Positions 8,483 through 16,700 of a stretch of DNA of 64,000 nt are shown in pieces. Origin of the DNA: Armatimonadia bacterium (GTDB lineage: Bacteria > Armatimonadota > Zipacnadia > Zipacnadales > JABUFB01). Under the pieces are notes generated by a model. That model saw nothing but the letters and a program-made list of their open reading frames with translations, was not told the DNA's origin and ran no database searches. The translations under genes and the position numbers were made by a program. Location of the stretch: contig JBDKVB010000031.1 of the NCBI GenBank assembly GCA_039679385.1, forward strand, positions 1-64,000. Direction: 5' to 3'. The first letter of the stretch is position 1. Every line of letters begins with the position of its first letter.

Positions 8483-9622
8483 ATGCCGAAGGGAGACACC
8501 TGGCCGTCTGAGATCCAGGAGTATACGGAGCCGGAGACCGGCGTCCGCGTCCGTCGCCTCACGGGCAGCAGTGCCGACGATCATCACCTGTACTTCACCG
8601 CCAGCAGCTACACCGCCGACGGCAAGCACATCGTGTTCGGCTCCGAGCGCAGCGGGAAGTCCCAACTACACCTGCTGGACCTGGAGACCGGCAAGATTGT
8701 ACAGCTCACCGACGACGACAAGGTGCGCTCGCAGTCGTCGGTGGTGCATGGCGAGAAGAACCTGGCCTACTTCATCTGCGGCCAGCAGCTGCGGTCGGTG
8801 AACCTGGACACGCTGGAGGAGGAAGTGCTGTATGACTGCCCGGAGGGCTTCGGCATCGCCCTCCCGACGATCACGGCCGACGGCAGCCATCTGGCCTTCG
8901 CCTACTCAGAGAAGCTGACGCTGAGCACCGAGACCGGCATCATCTACAGCACCATGCACGAGCATTTCTTCCGCCGCCCGGCGAGCGTGATCATGCGCAT
9001 CGAGACGGAGACGGGCAAGGCTCTTGCCTGCTGGGGTGAGCACGCCTGGATCAGCCACGTGTGCATCCATCCGACGGATCCCGACTTCATCCTCTTCTGC
9101 CACGAGGGGAGCTGGGGCCACGTCAAGCAGCGCATGTGGACGGTTAAGGTCGGCGAGACTCCGGCCCAGGCCCACAAACTCTACGCGCAACAGAACAACG
9201 AAAGCGTCGGTCACGAGTACTGGACCCGCAACGGCGAGGTCGGCTTCCAGTGCTCGGTGCGGTCCGAGGGCGAGACCCTGGCCTTCGACTGCTTCGTTCG
9301 CCGCGACGGCACCTGGATCCGCCAGTACCTGTGGCCCAGCGGCCAGCGCGCCTCGCACATCCAGAGTAACTCGGACAACTCGCAGGTGGTCGGCGACTCC
9401 GCCTTCCTGGGGCCTGACGACGCCGATGGGCGTAACTGGATGGGCCTCATCACCCACGAGGAGGGGCGGTGCAAGGTAAGTCGCCTGTGCCGACACGACA
9501 CCTCGTGGAAGACGCAGATCAGCCATCCGCACCCGATCTACTCGCCGGATGACCGGTGCGTGCTCTTTACCTCGGACACGGGCGGAACCTGCAACGTGTA
9601 CGAGGCGCAGGTGCGAGAGTAA
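8483..9622 (+). CDS. oligogalacturonate lyase-like beta-propeller (PL22 type)
   Basis: Predicted seven-bladed propeller of 379 residues resembling oligogalacturonate lyase, which splits unsaturated pectin oligomers inside the cell. Blade-type repeats are visible early (YFTASSYTADGKHIVFGSE, LHLLDLETGKIVQLT). The metal-site motif near the C-terminus, QISHPHPIYSPDD at about 350-362, keeps the Gln-x2-His-x-His pattern that binds manganese in characterised PL22 enzymes; a further His in SHVCIHPTDPDF and GHEYW fits the catalytic area. There is no signal peptide, in line with a cytoplasmic enzyme. GGGAGG at 8470-8475 supports the ATG. It interrupts a folate gene run and is followed by a GTG-start folate enzyme. 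TolB-like propeller proteins are the alternative. Confidence 0.75.
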   Translation: MPKGDTWPSEIQEYTEPETGVRVRRLTGSSADDHHLYFTASSYTADGKHIVFGSERSGKSQLHLLDLETGKIVQLTDDDKVRSQSSVVHGEKNLAYFICGQQLRSVNLDTLEEEVLYDCPEGFGIALPTITADGSHLAFAYSEKLTLSTETGIIYSTMHEHFFRRPASVIMRIETETGKALACWGEHAWISHVCIHPTDPDFILFCHEGSWGHVKQRMWTVKVGETPAQAHKLYAQQNNESVGHEYWTRNGEVGFQCSVRSEGETLAFDCFVRRDGTWIRQYLWPSGQRASHIQSNSDNSQVVGDSAFLGPDDADGRNWMGLITHEEGRCKVSRLCRHDTSWKTQISHPHPIYSPDDRCVLFTSDTGGTCNVYEAQVRE

Positions 9623-9645
9623 CCCGAGAGGGAGGCGACGCCTCG

Positions 9646-10287
9646 GTGGTGCAGGCAAGGCTGACAGAGAGTACGGTTCGCGAGTACACGGCCCGGCTGG
9701 CTTCCGGTGAGCCGACGCCCGGTGGTGGAAGTGCTGCGGCGCTGGTGGGAGCCCTGGCGGCGGCGCTTGGCGAGATGGTCGGCAACTTCACCGTCGGCAA
9801 GGAGAAGTTCGCAGCGGTGGAGGAGGAGGTGCGGGCGATTCTGGCGGTGCTGACGGTCCAGCGGGAGAAGCTACTGGACCTCACGGACGAGGATGCCGCA
9901 GCCTATGCCGGAGTCGGCGCTGCCTATGCGCTGCCCAAGGGCACCGAGGAGGAGAAGGTCGCCCGGACAGCGGCGATTCAGGAGGCGCTGCGAGCTGCCG
10001 CCCAGGTGCCCCTGGCGGTCTGCGACGGCTGCCTGTCAGTGATGGGGACCCTGGAGGACCTGCGCGCCAGGGGGAATCCGAACCTGCTCAGTGACGTGGC
10101 GGTCGCCGCCGAGTTCTGCTGCGCGGCCATGCGCTGCGCCTGTCTGAATGTTGACGTGAACCTGGCGTACCTCAAGGACGAGGCCTACGTCGCCGAAACT
10201 CGCGCCGCGCTCGATGAGCGCAGGGAGTGTCTGGAGAGCGTATCACGTGCGCTCTTCGACCGGATCCTTGCGCAGATTCGCGGCTGA
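9646..10287 (+). CDS. fchA: formiminotetrahydrofolate cyclodeaminase / methenyl-THF cyclohydrolase family
   Basis: All-helical FTCD_C-family protein of 213 residues. Such enzymes act as formimino-THF cyclodeaminases or, as FchA, as 5,10-methenyl-THF cyclohydrolases. Diagnostic segments are LASGEPTPGGGSAAALVGALAAALGEM (residues about 16-42; not all in one motif), MVGNFTVGKEKF, LDLTDEDAAAYAGV and the closing NVDVNLAYLKD. The start is GTG at 9646 (or the adjacent GTG 9649), placed by GAGGGAGG at 9627-9634; the longer frame from 9556 lies inside the preceding gene. With the cyclo-ligase at 7368 it gives a route from 5-formyl-THF through methenyl-THF to 10-formyl-THF. Confidence 0.88.
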   Translation: MVQARLTESTVREYTARLASGEPTPGGGSAAALVGALAAALGEMVGNFTVGKEKFAAVEEEVRAILAVLTVQREKLLDLTDEDAAAYAGVGAAYALPKGTEEEKVARTAAIQEALRAAAQVPLAVCDGCLSVMGTLEDLRARGNPNLLSDVAVAAEFCCAAMRCACLNVDVNLAYLKDEAYVAETRAALDERRECLESVSRALFDRILAQIRG

Positions 10288-10407
10288 GGTCGTGTCCTGA
10301 GGAAGCCGTGAAGACCGACCTGCGGACCCTGGCAGGCCGTTGATACGTTCCCTGAGACCGGCCGTGATCACTGGCGCCGGCTATCTGGGATTCTGGGAGT
10401 GGTAGCC

Positions 10408-11706
10408 ATGGAGAGTAGCTTCCCGGTTGTGCAACTGGCCCTCGACTTCATCAACCTCTCGCAAGCTCTGCGAGCGGCGAAGGAGGCCGTGGAGGCTGGA
10501 TCAATCTGGCTGGAGGCGGGGACTCCGCTCATCAAGAGCGAAGGGCTCAATACCGTGCGGACGCTGCGCGAGCAGTTCCCCCACCATACGATCATCGCGG
10601 ACATGAAGATCATGGACGCGGGCCGCACCGAGGTGGAGATGGCGGCCAACGCCGGCGCGAACGTGGTGGCGGTTCTCGGCGCTGCCTCGGACTCGACGAT
10701 TGAGGAGTGCGTCGAGGCCGCGCAGCGCTACAGCGTGCAGATCATGGTCGACCTGGCCGAAGTGGCCGACCCGGTGGCACGAGCCGTCCGGGCCCAGGAG
10801 CTCGGCGCGCATATCATCGGCGTCCACTGCCCCATTGACGTGCAGATGCGCGGCGGCGACCCCTTCGAGACCCTGGCCGCCGTGGTGCAGGCGGTCACCC
10901 TTCCGGTCGCTGTAGCCGGCGGGATCAACTCGGAGACCGCTGCGACCGCCGTGAAGGCCGGCGCGAGCATCGTCATCGTCGGCGGCGCTATCAACAAGGC
11001 CCCCGACGCCGCGGCAGCCACGAGGCAGATTCTGGCGGCAGTGAGCACCGGAGTCGGCGTAGCCACCGACCTGTACAAGCGTGGCGGCCCCGAGAAGATC
11101 CGCGAACTCCTGAGCAAGGCCACGGCGGCCAATGTCTCGGATGCACAGCACCGCAAGGGCTGGCTGCCGGGGATCATGCCCCTCGACCCGGACATGAAGT
11201 GCGTCGGCCCGGTCTTCACCGTCTGGACCTACCCGGGCGACTGGAACAAGCCCGTGCAGGCCATTGACGCGGCGAACCCCGGCGACGTGCTGGTGATCGA
11301 TGTGCGCGGCGAAGGCCCGGCAGTCTGGGGCGAAGAAGCCACGAAGTCCTGCATCAGCAAGGGTCTCGCCGGAGTCGTGATCCACGGGGCCGCGCGGGAC
11401 TCCCGTGAGATCCGAGAACTGGGCTTCCCGGTGTTCTCGTCGCTGGTCTGCCCGGCAGCAGGCGACCCCAAGGGCATGGGCATGCATGGTGTGACCCTTA
11501 AGATCTCCGACACCGTGATTCGGCCGGGCGACTGGGTGATTGCCGACACCGATGGCGTGATCATCATCGCCCAGGAGAAGGCCGTGGAGACCGCCAACCG
11601 TGCCTCCGGCGTCGTTGAGCGCGAGTCGCGCGAGAAGACCGAGATCGACAAGGGCTCGACCCTGGGACGCGTCGCCGAACTGGAGAAGTGGGAGCAGAAG
11701 CACTGA
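10408..11706 (+). CDS. 3-hexulose-6-phosphate synthase fused to an RraA-like domain
   Basis: Fusion of 432 residues. Residues about 5-215 are a hexulose-6-phosphate synthase/KGPDC-type barrel (LALDFINL, WLEAGTPLIKSEG, ADMKIMDAGRTEVEMA, VHCPIDVQM, VAGGINSETA, IVGGAI), which would condense formaldehyde with ribulose 5-phosphate or run in reverse. Residues about 235-432 are an RraA/HMG-aldolase-like domain (PGDVLVIDVRGEG, WGEEATKSC, GVVIHGAARDSREI, PGDWVIADTDGVIII). The ATG at 10408 has GGGAG at 10395-10399; a GTG three codons earlier is possible. No separate phosphohexuloisomerase gene is nearby. Similar fusions are known in archaea and some bacteria, but the job of the RraA half is unsettled. 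Confidence 0.85.
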   Translation: MESSFPVVQLALDFINLSQALRAAKEAVEAGSIWLEAGTPLIKSEGLNTVRTLREQFPHHTIIADMKIMDAGRTEVEMAANAGANVVAVLGAASDSTIEECVEAAQRYSVQIMVDLAEVADPVARAVRAQELGAHIIGVHCPIDVQMRGGDPFETLAAVVQAVTLPVAVAGGINSETAATAVKAGASIVIVGGAINKAPDAAAATRQILAAVSTGVGVATDLYKRGGPEKIRELLSKATAANVSDAQHRKGWLPGIMPLDPDMKCVGPVFTVWTYPGDWNKPVQAIDAANPGDVLVIDVRGEGPAVWGEEATKSCISKGLAGVVIHGAARDSREIRELGFPVFSSLVCPAAGDPKGMGMHGVTLKISDTVIRPGDWVIADTDGVIIIAQEKAVETANRASGVVERESREKTEIDKGSTLGRVAELEKWEQKH

Positions 11707-11755
11707 GGCGGCATGAAACACGACCCACACGGCCTGGTCCACATCCCTAGGGCGC

Positions 11756-11860
11756 AGGGGCTCCGCCCCTACAACCCCGCTGGGGCCCAGGCCCCAGACC
11801 CCTCTTGCCGTGCGGATTCCGGGCAGAAGCTCCGCTTCCGCTGCCGGAATCCGCACGCTC
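11756..11860. repeat. compound GC-rich palindromic intergenic repeat
   Basis: The gap between the HPS fusion and panE holds a chain of hairpins: AGGGGC/GCCCCT (11756-11770), TGGGGCC/GGCCCCA (11781-11796), and a long one with arms GTGCGGATTCCGG (11810-11822) and CCGGAATCCGCAC (11844-11856), whose inside continues with CAG/CTG and AAGC/GCTT pairs around a 3-base loop. An 18-base part recurs at window position 5-22. This points to a dispersed non-coding repeat rather than a simple terminator, since no T-run follows. Confidence 0.65.
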
Positions 11861-11913
11861 TGGGCCGCCATCCTCTAGGTGGGTGGGTCCAACTGTGACC
11901 CGGGTTGGTTCGC

Positions 11914-12864
11914 ATGTGCGGTAACCCCAGGATCGTCATCGTCGGACCAGGAGCAATGGGCTGCGGGGTGTCTGCGCTGCTGCAGGAGCGCGGCGCCTCC
12001 GTGGCCCTGCTGGATCACCGGCCGGAACGTGCGGAATACCTCAAGGCAAGCGGCATCGACGTGCATCAGGAAGGGCAGTGGTGGAAGGTTCGCCTTCGCT
12101 GCTCGGCGCAGCCGACGGACCTCGGGACGCCCGACCTCGTGATCGTGCTGGTCAAGGCCTACGCGACCGCTTCTGCCGCTGAGACCTTGAGGCCTTGCGT
12201 GGGGCCGAACACCTCCGTGCTGACGCTGCAGAACGGGCTCGGGAACTGGGAGACGCTGCAGCGGGTGCTGGAGCCCGGCAGCAAGCGCGACAGCAGTATC
12301 CTGGCCGGGACGATCGTCATGGGTGCTGCGACGGAGGCGGTCGGCAAGGTCCGCATCTCCGGTGTGGGGCCGATTGTGCTGGGGTCACCGACCGGCGATC
12401 ACGACCGGGCACGGCGAGTGGCGGAAGAGCTGGCACGGTTCTGGCCACGGGTGCAAGCAGTCGAGGACGTGGAGGCGGCCCTGTGGCGGAAGGCAATCGC
12501 GAACGCTGCCATCAACCCGCTGACGGCGCTGCACGAGGTGCCGAACGGTCGCCTGCTTGAGGAACCCGATCTGCGAGCCGACCTGCGGAAGCTCGTGGAG
12601 GAAGCTGTGGCAGTCGCCCGGGCCTCGGGCATCGAGCCCTTTGAGGCAGACCCGATCGAGGCGGTCGAAGGAGTCTGTCGGCTGACCGCCGCGAACCACT
12701 CCTCTATGTTCCAGGACCTCTCGCAGGGCCGACGCACGGAGATCGACCAGATCAACGGGGAGATCGTGCGCCGTGGAGCGGCGGCCGGCATTCCCACGCC
12801 CCTGAGTGAGGCGCTGGTGGCACAGGTGAAGGCTCGCGAAGGAAGGTCACAGCAGAAACCCTAG
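11914..12864 (+). CDS. panE: 2-dehydropantoate 2-reductase (ketopantoate reductase)
   Basis: NADPH-dependent reductase that makes pantoate for coenzyme A synthesis. The Rossmann motif IVGPGAMGCG is at the N-terminus. Later landmarks are VKAYAT (nucleotide and substrate contact), LTLQNGLGNWETL, LWRKAIANAAINPLTAL with the catalytic Lys, and SSMFQDLSQGRRTEIDQING with the substrate-binding Ser and Glu. The 316-residue length is normal. Start ATG 11914 is preferred to TTG 11905, though neither has a strong ribosome binding site. Homologues of this fold also reduce other 2-keto acids, so the exact substrate is likely but not certain. It lies downstream of the palindromic repeat, 78 bases before the sugar importer. 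Confidence 0.88.
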   Translation: MCGNPRIVIVGPGAMGCGVSALLQERGASVALLDHRPERAEYLKASGIDVHQEGQWWKVRLRCSAQPTDLGTPDLVIVLVKAYATASAAETLRPCVGPNTSVLTLQNGLGNWETLQRVLEPGSKRDSSILAGTIVMGAATEAVGKVRISGVGPIVLGSPTGDHDRARRVAEELARFWPRVQAVEDVEAALWRKAIANAAINPLTALHEVPNGRLLEEPDLRADLRKLVEEAVAVARASGIEPFEADPIEAVEGVCRLTAANHSSMFQDLSQGRRTEIDQINGEIVRRGAAAGIPTPLSEALVAQVKAREGRSQQKP

Positions 12865-12942
12865 CGAACTGCTGCCTTCAGGGCGAGACTGGCCCCAGGT
12901 TCCTTGCAGAGCGCAGCCCGAAGTGCTTCAGGGGCGTGATCC

Positions 12943-14487
12943 ATGGTCAGCGCTTCCGTTGCCGAGCCGCAACCCTTGCTGGTGATGCGGCAGATCCGCA
13001 AGTCCTTCGCCGGTGTGCAGGCTCTGCTTGGGGTGGACTTCGAGGTGCGGGCCGGCGAAGTTCACGGGCTTGTCGGCGAGAACGGTGCCGGCAAGTCTAC
13101 TCTCATGCGTATCCTCAGCGGCGCCGTCCAGCCTGACGGCGGCGAGACCCTCCTCGACGGTATCTCGGTACGCTTCCCGACACCGCAGTCAGCACAGGCA
13201 GCCGGAGTGGCGATGATCCACCAGGAGCTGAGCCTCGTGCCCAGCACCTCGGTGGCGGCGAACGTTCTGTTGGGTCACGAGCCTCGGGGACGCCTCGGCC
13301 TGCTGGACCTGCGGGAGATGAACCGCCGCGCTGCGGAGCTGATGGTTGAGCTGGACACGCCGGTGGAGGTTACCCGGCGGGTCGAGGAGTTCAACATCGC
13401 CACCCAGCAGATGATCGAGGTTGCCAAGGTCCTCTCCCAGGATGCCCGGCTGATTGTGATGGATGAGCCCACGAGCGCCCTGGCCGAGGCCGAGGTGGAG
13501 AAGCTCTTCGGGATCATCCGCGCCCTGCGTGACCGGGGCGTCGCCATCGTGTACATCTCCCACAAGATGGAGGAGATCTACCAGGTCTGTGACCGCGTGA
13601 CGGTGCTGCGCGACGGCGAGTACATCGGCACCGCAGACACCCGGGAGCTTCCCCGCGAGCAACTCATTCAGTGGATGGTCGGACGGAAGATCGAGCAACT
13701 CTTCCCCAAGAGCCAGGCCCAGCGGGGCGAGGAAGTGTTGCGGGTCGAGGGCATGACGCTCGAAGCCGGAGACGGCACCGGTCGCAAGCTGGTCGACGAC
13801 GTCTCCTTCTCGCTACACGCGGGCGAGATTCTGGGGCTGGCCGGTCTGCGCGGGTCGGGTGCGAGTGAGTTGATGGGCTGCATCTTCGGCCAGTATGGCG
13901 GTCGCGCTCGCGGGAAGGTGCTGGTGGGCGGCGAGGAAGCCGGCATCCGCAACCCGTCCGACGCAATCCGGCAGGGCGTGGCGATGCTGACCAATGACCG
14001 CAAGGTGACGGGGCTCGTCCTGCCCATGTCGGTGCTGCACAACCTGACTTTGGCCTCGCTGCCGAAGGCGGCTCCGGGCGGAATCTTGCGCCGCAGTCGA
14101 GAGATGCAGATGGCGCAGCCGCTGGTGCAGAATCTGGCGATCAAGGCGGCCTCGCCGGACATCGAGGTCAACTCCCTGAGCGGCGGCAACCAGCAGAAGG
14201 TGGCGCTGGCGAAGTGGCTGATGACCGAGCCGCTGGTGCTGCTGCTGGATGAGCCGACGCGTGGGGTTGACGTGGGCGCCAAGGCCGAAGTCTATGAGCT
14301 GATGAACCGACTCGTGGCCGAGGGTAAGGGGATCCTGCTGATCACCTCGGAGCTGCCCGAGCTGCTGGCCATGAGCGACCGCCTCCTGGTGATGCATCGT
14401 GGCCGAGTGACCGCCGAACTGGGCCGTGAGGAAGCGACGCAGGAGCGCGTGATGGCGGCTGCAATGGAGGCAGGCCCCGATGCCTGA
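12943..14487 (+). CDS. sugar ABC importer ATPase, RbsA/MglA type
   Basis: Double ATP-binding subunit of a carbohydrate uptake-2 family importer, 514 residues. The first nucleotide-binding domain has an intact Walker A (GENGAGKST) near residue 48 and MDEPTSAL. The second has the usual degenerate P-loop (LAGLRGSGASELMG), a full signature LSGGNQQKVALAKW and LLLDEPTRGVDVG. This split of intact and degenerate sites is typical of RbsA-like proteins. The ATG at 12943 follows AGGGG at 12930-12934. It overlaps the permease by 8 bases. The sugar cannot be told from this subunit. Confidence 0.93.
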   Translation: MVSASVAEPQPLLVMRQIRKSFAGVQALLGVDFEVRAGEVHGLVGENGAGKSTLMRILSGAVQPDGGETLLDGISVRFPTPQSAQAAGVAMIHQELSLVPSTSVAANVLLGHEPRGRLGLLDLREMNRRAAELMVELDTPVEVTRRVEEFNIATQQMIEVAKVLSQDARLIVMDEPTSALAEAEVEKLFGIIRALRDRGVAIVYISHKMEEIYQVCDRVTVLRDGEYIGTADTRELPREQLIQWMVGRKIEQLFPKSQAQRGEEVLRVEGMTLEAGDGTGRKLVDDVSFSLHAGEILGLAGLRGSGASELMGCIFGQYGGRARGKVLVGGEEAGIRNPSDAIRQGVAMLTNDRKVTGLVLPMSVLHNLTLASLPKAAPGGILRRSREMQMAQPLVQNLAIKAASPDIEVNSLSGGNQQKVALAKWLMTEPLVLLLDEPTRGVDVGAKAEVYELMNRLVAEGKGILLITSELPELLAMSDRLLVMHRGRVTAELGREEATQERVMAAAMEAGPDA

Positions 14488-15535
14488 CCTCGCAGCCCCT
14501 GAAGGCAAGCCGGAGGAGCCTGGACGCCCGCCGAAGTCCGTGCCGGTGCGGTTGCTGGGGGTCCTCGACCGCTACCGTGGCCTGACGGCGCTTGCCGTCG
14601 TGTTCCTCCTCGGCGCCTGTGTCAGTCCCCGGAACCTCACTACCGCCCAGATCGTGTTCCTCACCCCCACGAATCAGTCCAACGTTCTCTTCGAGTACGC
14701 CGAGATCGGTCTGCTTGCCGCCGGGATGACTCTCGTGATCCTGACGGCGGGGATTGACCTGTCCGTGGGTTCGGTGCTGGGCTTCACGGCGACCATCTTC
14801 TCCTTCCTTCTGATCGCCAAGGGCTGGGCGGTGGTGCCGTCTGCGCTGGTGGCGGTCGTGGGTGGAGCGCTCTGCGGAGCGCTCAGTGGGATGCTGGTTG
14901 CGCGGCTGCGATTGCAGCCCTTCGTGGCGACTCTGGCGATGATGGCCGCTGCTCGGGGAGCGGCGAAGCTGGTGTCGGGCGGGATCAAGATCGCCAACGG
15001 CGCACAGCCCTGGTACGTGATGCAAGACGCGCCGCCGGAGGTCTTCACCTGGATGACGGCGCCGGTTGCCGGGGGTTGGCTGCGACCGGTGACGCTCGCC
15101 TTCCTGGCGACGCTGCTGGTCCTGGCTGTGGTGGTGCGCTACTCGCGCTTCGGGCGACACCTGTACGCGATCGGCGGCAATGAGGAAGCGGCACGGCTGT
15201 CGGGGATTGCTGTGCGCCGCTCGAAGGTCATGGCTTACCTGCTGTGCGGACTGACGGCGGGGATGGCCGGGGTCTGCAATGCCTGCCACCTGGGGTATGG
15301 TGACCCGGAGGCCGGGTTCACTTACGAGCTGGACGCCATCGCCGCCGTGGTCGTGGGCGGTACGAGTCTCATGGGCGGCCGAGGCGGGATGATGCTGACC
15401 CTCGTAGGGACGCTCATCATCGGCTATGTGAACAAGATCCTCAGCCTGCTCGGCTGGCAGGAGGCGCAACGGCTTCTGGCGAAGGGCCTCATCATCGTGC
15501 TCGCCGTGGTGATCCAGGAGACGAGGAGACGGTAG
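14480..15535 (+). CDS. sugar ABC importer permease, RbsC type
   Basis: Inner-membrane permease of the ribose-type importer, 351 residues with about ten hydrophobic segments. The family hallmark AAGMTLVILTAGIDLSVGS is at about residues 75-93, followed by SGMLVARLRLQPFVATLAMM and the cytoplasmic loop AIGGNEEAARLSGIAVRRSK. The latter part AVVVGGTSLMGGRGGM is also typical. It starts within the ATPase stop region (8-base overlap), which indicates translational coupling. The N-terminal 25 residues are Pro-rich and likely cytoplasmic. Confidence 0.92.
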   Translation: MPDLAAPEGKPEEPGRPPKSVPVRLLGVLDRYRGLTALAVVFLLGACVSPRNLTTAQIVFLTPTNQSNVLFEYAEIGLLAAGMTLVILTAGIDLSVGSVLGFTATIFSFLLIAKGWAVVPSALVAVVGGALCGALSGMLVARLRLQPFVATLAMMAAARGAAKLVSGGIKIANGAQPWYVMQDAPPEVFTWMTAPVAGGWLRPVTLAFLATLLVLAVVVRYSRFGRHLYAIGGNEEAARLSGIAVRRSKVMAYLLCGLTAGMAGVCNACHLGYGDPEAGFTYELDAIAAVVVGGTSLMGGRGGMMLTLVGTLIIGYVNKILSLLGWQEAQRLLAKGLIIVLAVVIQETRRR

Positions 15536-15645
15536 GAGTCGAGATCGGATTCTGGCAGCTTGTCGGAGAAGGATGTGACGGGCAGGCCGATCGCCGCAGG
15601 TTCGTGCAGGGCAGCCGCACCCACAACTAGACTGGGGGTATTTGC

Positions 15646-16692
15646 ATGAGACATGCTGCGTTGTTGGTGCTGATCGTCGCACTCGCCGTGTGCCTGCTGC
15701 TGACGGGTTGCTCCAAGGCCAAGCCGCCCTCGGGCGATACCGCAATCCCCTTCGGCAACTTCGACGAGCCCGGCGGGAGACCGAGCACGCTGGGGAACGA
15801 AGCTGCTGCCCCGGCGGAGGGTGGCAAGAAGTTCACTCTCGGCATGTCCCAGTGCAGCCTCAACGAGCCCTGGCGGGTTCAGATGAACAAGGACATCGAG
15901 GAGGCCGCCAAGGCGCATCCGGAGCTCACCGTCCTGTATAAGGACGCGCAGAACCAGGCAGAGGCCCAGCAGGCCCAGGTACGCGAGTTCATCTCCCAGG
16001 GCGTCAACCTGATCATCATCAGCCCCAAGGAAGCCAAGCCGCTGACCCAGCCTGTTGCCGAGGCCATGGACGCCGGGATTCCCGTGATCGTCCTGGACCG
16101 CAAGATCGAGGGCGACAAGTACACGTGCTTCATCGGTGGCGACAATGTGCTCATCGGCCGCGAGGCGGGCAAGTACCTTGTGAAGCTGCTCGGCGGCAAG
16201 GGCAAGATCGTCGAGCTCAAGGGTCTGGAGACCTCAACGCCCGCCGGGGAACGGCACAAGGGCTTCATGGAGGGCATCAAGGGCTCCCAGATCGAGATCA
16301 TCCATACCGCCGACTGCCGCTGGCTGGAGCCCAATGCCCAGAAGGAGATGAACTCGGTCCTCACCAAGTTCGCCCAGATCGACGCGGTGTATGGGCATAA
16401 CGACCCGAGCGCTCACGGAGCCTGGATGGCCGCCAAGCAAGAGGGCAAGGGCCGGGAGAAGACCATCAAGTTCATCGGGATCGACGCGCTGCCACACGAG
16501 GGCGTCAAGTACGTGGAAGAGGGGATTCTGGCCGCGACCTTCGAGTACAAGACCGGCGGCAAGGAAGCCATCGAGATGGCCGCCAGGATCCTCCAGGGCG
16601 AGAAGGTGCCGAAGAGCATCGTCCTGGGCACACGCCTGTTCACACCGGAAAACGTGAAGCAGGGCGGTCAGGAGATCAAGGTGGGGTCCTAG
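15646..16692 (+). CDS. sugar-binding lipoprotein of the ABC importer, RbsB type
   Basis: Substrate-binding protein of the ribose/galactose type-I periplasmic family, here as a lipoprotein: the signal ends in LLLTGC, a lipobox with Cys near residue 24. About 35 low-complexity linker residues follow, then the binding domain begins with FTLGMSQCSLNEPWRVQMNKDIE. Other landmarks are INLIIISPKEAKPLTQPV, IPVIVLDRKI, GGDNVLIGREAGKYL and AVYGHNDPSAHGAW. GGGGGT at 15634-15639 supports the ATG. It is 110 bases after the permease, so it may have extra expression of its own; TAGACT at 15628 could be a -10 box. The sugar is unknown. Confidence 0.92.
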   Translation: MRHAALLVLIVALAVCLLLTGCSKAKPPSGDTAIPFGNFDEPGGRPSTLGNEAAAPAEGGKKFTLGMSQCSLNEPWRVQMNKDIEEAAKAHPELTVLYKDAQNQAEAQQAQVREFISQGVNLIIISPKEAKPLTQPVAEAMDAGIPVIVLDRKIEGDKYTCFIGGDNVLIGREAGKYLVKLLGGKGKIVELKGLETSTPAGERHKGFMEGIKGSQIEIIHTADCRWLEPNAQKEMNSVLTKFAQIDAVYGHNDPSAHGAWMAAKQEGKGREKTIKFIGIDALPHEGVKYVEEGILAATFEYKTGGKEAIEMAARILQGEKVPKSIVLGTRLFTPENVKQGGQEIKVGS

Positions 16693-16700
16693 CCCCCGCC

